Below the pieces are notes generated by a model. It did not search any database and was not told where the DNA came from. It saw nothing but the letters and a program-made list of their open reading frames with translations. From Ruminiclostridium cellobioparum DSM 1351 = ATCC 15832 (lineage in GTDB: Bacteria > Bacillota > Clostridia > Acetivibrionales > DSM-1351), in NCBI RefSeq assembly GCF_000621505.1, contig NZ_KK211290.1:177501-241500 (forward strand): a stretch of DNA of 64,000 nucleotides. Direction: 5' to 3'. A program made the translations under genes and the position numbers. This document shows positions 61,760 to 64,000 of this stretch, piece by piece; position 1 is the stretch's first letter, and the number at the start of each line of letters is the position of its first letter.

Positions 61760-63322
61760 TTAATTCTTGGAAGCCAAAAATTCATCAACTTGCTTTTTAG
61801 CCTCTTCTACTATTTTCAGATATCCTGCATCCTCCAGTTTCTTCTGAACCTTCGGGAGTTCGGAAATATCCAATGACCCATTTAAAATTGGCAGCATTGT
61901 TGCAGGCCAAATAGCGGATACCTTTGCAATTTCATTTTTAATAGGATCAAGATTTGGAGTAAAGCCCATCAGCTTTGAGGCAATAAGCTGATTTGGATCT
62001 CTCAGCTTTTTGTAATAGAACTTATCATCTTCGGATGAAGTGGCCAAAGTTCTTTCAAAGTTCGGATTCCACATTAGATCGTATCCGGGGAAGTTGTAAT
62101 TTTTCGAGGCATCTATTCCCTTTGGCAGGTCATATGTCTTATCACCAGTATCCACCCAGTTTACGTCCTTGATTCCGTATCTCAATATATCGTAATTTGC
62201 CTGATCCTGATACATCCAATTCAAGAATTTAATTGCCCTGTCTGGATCTTTTGCATTGGCATTTACACAGATAAAGTTCCATTGTGCAAAGTTTGTTACA
62301 TGTTTTGTATCTTTTCCTTCAAAGTTTACAAACTCAACTTTTGCACCCGGTATTATTGCATCCAATTGATTTGATATGGTACCTACAATATAATCCCCTT
62401 TTATGGAGGCTACCTTGCCCGACTTAAATGCTCCCATTTCATCCTTTTGAGTCATTTGATCCTTTTCTATCAATCCTGATGTATACCATCTTCTTACCAT
62501 CTTTATCCAATCCAATACATGTGGATTCTCATATATGGGTACTATATCTTCAACTTTATCACCTGTTGCGAATATATCCACTTCGGAGTTGTTTCCGCCG
62601 AATAAGGTAACATCATATCCTGCATCGTAAAAACCGTTGCTGCCGATACAGTAGTTTCCGAGCCAGGTTAAAGGAATCATGCTCTTTTCATTTTCTTTTA
62701 CTTTTGTCAAATACTGTTCATATTGATCAATAGTCTCAATCGGGGCCATCCCGTATTTTTCCCTAAGATCTCCACGGATCCATATACCATGCTGGCTGGA
62801 TAATACATCCCCTAAAGGAATACCCATTATCTTGCCGTTTTGACGGTTGGCATCAATCATTTGTTTTGGGAATGCCTTTATTAAATCCGGGCCTGATTTC
62901 TCTAACAATGGTTCCAGGTCCAGATATGCTCCCTTTGAAATCATCTGTGACAAATGCATCCACGGTGCATCAAATATGAGGTCGGTCTGATCTCCTGCTG
63001 CAATCATAACCTGCGCTTTGTTCGGATAATCGGTCCAGGATGCAAAGGTAATGCCTAACGTTACATTAAGTGCCTCTTCCAGCTTCTTATTAGTTTCAGC
63101 TAATACTTCATCCAGTTGAAGAGGAGTATCTCCGGGCAATAAAGCTGAAAGTGAATACGGTGTCAGGTTTTCGGAACCGGATGTTGTATCGCCTGAGCTA
63201 ACAGCGGCAGTGCCGGTTGCAGAACTTGTTGATGTTGATGTGTCTGAATTTGAACCGCAGGCAGTGAACACTGATGCTAACATACCAACTGCAACCACCA
63301 GACAAATTAACTTTTTGGTCAT
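61760..63322 (-). CDS. Extracellular solute-binding protein, LplA-like
   Basis: A 520-residue lipoprotein with lipobox SVFTACGSN and a Ser/Thr-rich linker. The mature part has LSALLPGDTPLQLDEVLAET, WIRGDLREKYGMAPI, DPDRAIKFLNWMYQDQANYD and KKQVDEFLASKN, the plan of LplA-type binding proteins; it is more distant from SBP-A and SBP-B than they are from each other. It follows the partial LplC-type permease and ends the operon. Ligand likely an oligosaccharide from the polymer attacked by PL8 and GH130 (inference from position). Confidence 0.92.
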   Translation of the reverse strand: MTKKLICLVVAVGMLASVFTACGSNSDTSTSTSSATGTAAVSSGDTTSGSENLTPYSLSALLPGDTPLQLDEVLAETNKKLEEALNVTLGITFASWTDYPNKAQVMIAAGDQTDLIFDAPWMHLSQMISKGAYLDLEPLLEKSGPDLIKAFPKQMIDANRQNGKIMGIPLGDVLSSQHGIWIRGDLREKYGMAPIETIDQYEQYLTKVKENEKSMIPLTWLGNYCIGSNGFYDAGYDVTLFGGNNSEVDIFATGDKVEDIVPIYENPHVLDWIKMVRRWYTSGLIEKDQMTQKDEMGAFKSGKVASIKGDYIVGTISNQLDAIIPGAKVEFVNFEGKDTKHVTNFAQWNFICVNANAKDPDRAIKFLNWMYQDQANYDILRYGIKDVNWVDTGDKTYDLPKGIDASKNYNFPGYDLMWNPNFERTLATSSEDDKFYYKKLRDPNQLIASKLMGFTPNLDPIKNEIAKVSAIWPATMLPILNGSLDISELPKVQKKLEDAGYLKIVEEAKKQVDEFLASKN

Positions 63323-63385
63323 TTAAAATTCCCCCTTGATTTTTTTATATGCTAACCGGATTTCCGGAAATAGCCACCTAGTGGT

Positions 63386-63413
63386 CTGTAACACCTATAT
63401 TCATAGGTTACAG
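63386..63413 (-). terminator. Intercistronic hairpin before the right-hand binding-protein gene
   Basis: CTGTAAC(AC)CTAT / ATAGGTTACAG with a small bulge, between permease and binding-protein genes. No T-run; likely protects or partly attenuates the message. Confidence 0.55.
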
Positions 63414-63417
63414 GCCC

Positions 63418-64000
63418 CTAACCTTTAACTGCTCCCACAGTCAGACCTTTAACAAAATATTTCTGAACAAATGGGTAAAACAACACAATAGGGCCGATTG
63501 TAACCAGGCTTGTTGCCATTCGCACCGAATATGCGGGAGGTATTATGCCCTGTTTGGCGTTGGGATTAAGTGCCTGTACTTCCGAGGAGAGATTTGATAC
63601 CAACGCTCTCAGAAGCAGCTGCAATGGCTGAAGATGCCTGTCATTTATAAAAAGCAGACCAAGCCACCAGTCATTCCAGAAAAACAAGCTGTAAAACAGG
63701 CCTATTGTAGCCAGTGCGGGAAGAGACAGAGGAAGTGCGATCTTTATAAATATGTAAAAATCCTTTGCTCCATCAATTTTAGCAGACTCTATCAATGATT
63801 CCGGGATTGTGCTGAAAAACTTTTTTAACAATAGCATATACCATGGGTTTATAAGGTATGGTACAAACAAAACCCAAATCGTATCCTGAATTTTCAGGTA
63901 CTGGGTTATTAAAATATACCAGGGTACCAGCCCTCCGGAAAACAGCATGGTAAACACTACATAAAACGATATCTGGTTTCTGTACTTAATAGTTCTGAGA
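63418..64000 (-). CDS. Carbohydrate ABC transporter permease, LplC type (partial)
   Basis: The C-terminal 193 residues of an inner-membrane permease; the start lies right of the window. The frame is open to the edge (LRTIKYRNQISFYVVFTMLF). The EAA loop ESAKIDGAKDFYIFIKIALP and the C-terminal FVKGLTVGAVKG are as in LplC. It reads into the binding-protein gene 95 bp downstream. Closest in plan to the permease at 30724-31587. Confidence 0.93.
   Translation of the reverse strand, partial: LRTIKYRNQISFYVVFTMLFSGGLVPWYILITQYLKIQDTIWVLFVPYLINPWYMLLLKKFFSTIPESLIESAKIDGAKDFYIFIKIALPLSLPALATIGLFYSLFFWNDWWLGLLFINDRHLQPLQLLLRALVSNLSSEVQALNPNAKQGIIPPAYSVRMATSLVTIGPIVLFYPFVQKYFVKGLTVGAVKG

Noticed and set aside
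1-64000. CRISPR array, tRNA/rRNA genes, phage or transposase genes
   Set aside because: Looked for direct repeats at regular spacing, cloverleaf-type ends (CCA with GTTCGA-like loops) and transposase motifs; none found.

Overview
The window looks like a chromosomal segment of an anaerobic, saccharolytic Clostridia-type Firmicute (Ruminiclostridium/Hungateiclostridiaceae or Lachnoclostridium-like; inferred from protein families, not from a database search). Supporting signs are AGGAGG-type ribosome binding sites, TTG/GTG starts, TTGACA-N17-TATAAT promoters, lipobox solute-binding proteins, an oxygen-sensitive glycyl-radical enzyme with its activase, an S-layer-anchored lyase, and many YesN/AraC and Lpl-type sugar systems. 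I see no tRNA, rRNA, CRISPR array, transposase or phage gene. About 39 genes are supported, nearly all for glycan foraging and its regulation.

Layout. (1) 1-8.0 kb: the edge of a sugar ABC system (partial permease, solute-binding protein), a secreted GHL10 glycosidase-like protein with four N-terminal repeats, and divergently a ROK sugar kinase plus a DUF4127 protein. (2) 8.0-14.1 kb: an RpiR-type regulator, a ceramidase-like amidohydrolase, and divergently an ADP-ribosylglycohydrolase-family protein plus a GH20 hexosaminidase. Similar TTGAAA...TTTCA dyads lie on promoters in both blocks, so regions 1 and 2 may be one regulon for amino-sugar-containing glycans. (3) 14.3-19.6 kb: three two-component proteins. 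(4) 19.7-25.6 kb: a VOC protein, a lipoprotein of unknown role, an HD-GYP phosphodiesterase, an AraC regulator, a 237-bp inverted-repeat element, a CD3324-family regulator and a structured non-coding stretch. (5) 25.7-29.0 kb: a domain-permuted GH3 and a small secreted protein. (6) 29.1-36.9 kb: a Lpl-type importer with two paralogous binding proteins and a membrane AraC sensor. (7) 37.6-44.1 kb: a DUF4965 hydrolase, a glycyl-radical enzyme with an unusual active-site motif, its activase and a divergent GntR/LacI-hybrid regulator. (8) 44.1-51.6 kb: a sugar ABC transporter-GH2-GH43 operon with an ArsR-like regulator and matching palindromic operators. (9) 51.8-64 kb: a 2000-residue S-layer PL8 lyase, a GH130 phosphorylase, a membrane AraC sensor and another Lpl-type importer running off the right edge.

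How it works together: surface and secreted enzymes (PL8, GHL10) cut polymers; four ABC importers without any local ATPase gene bring in oligosaccharides; intracellular GH2, GH3, GH20, GH43 and GH130 finish them; a ROK kinase and possibly the glycyl-radical enzyme process the monomers. Each block carries its own regulator. The most novel items are the glycyl-radical enzyme with C-E-Q at its active site, the 237-bp inverted-repeat element, the ceramidase-like/ADP-ribosylglycohydrolase/GH20 cluster with its shared operator, and the paired binding proteins of one importer. Domain assignments are from reading the sequence only.
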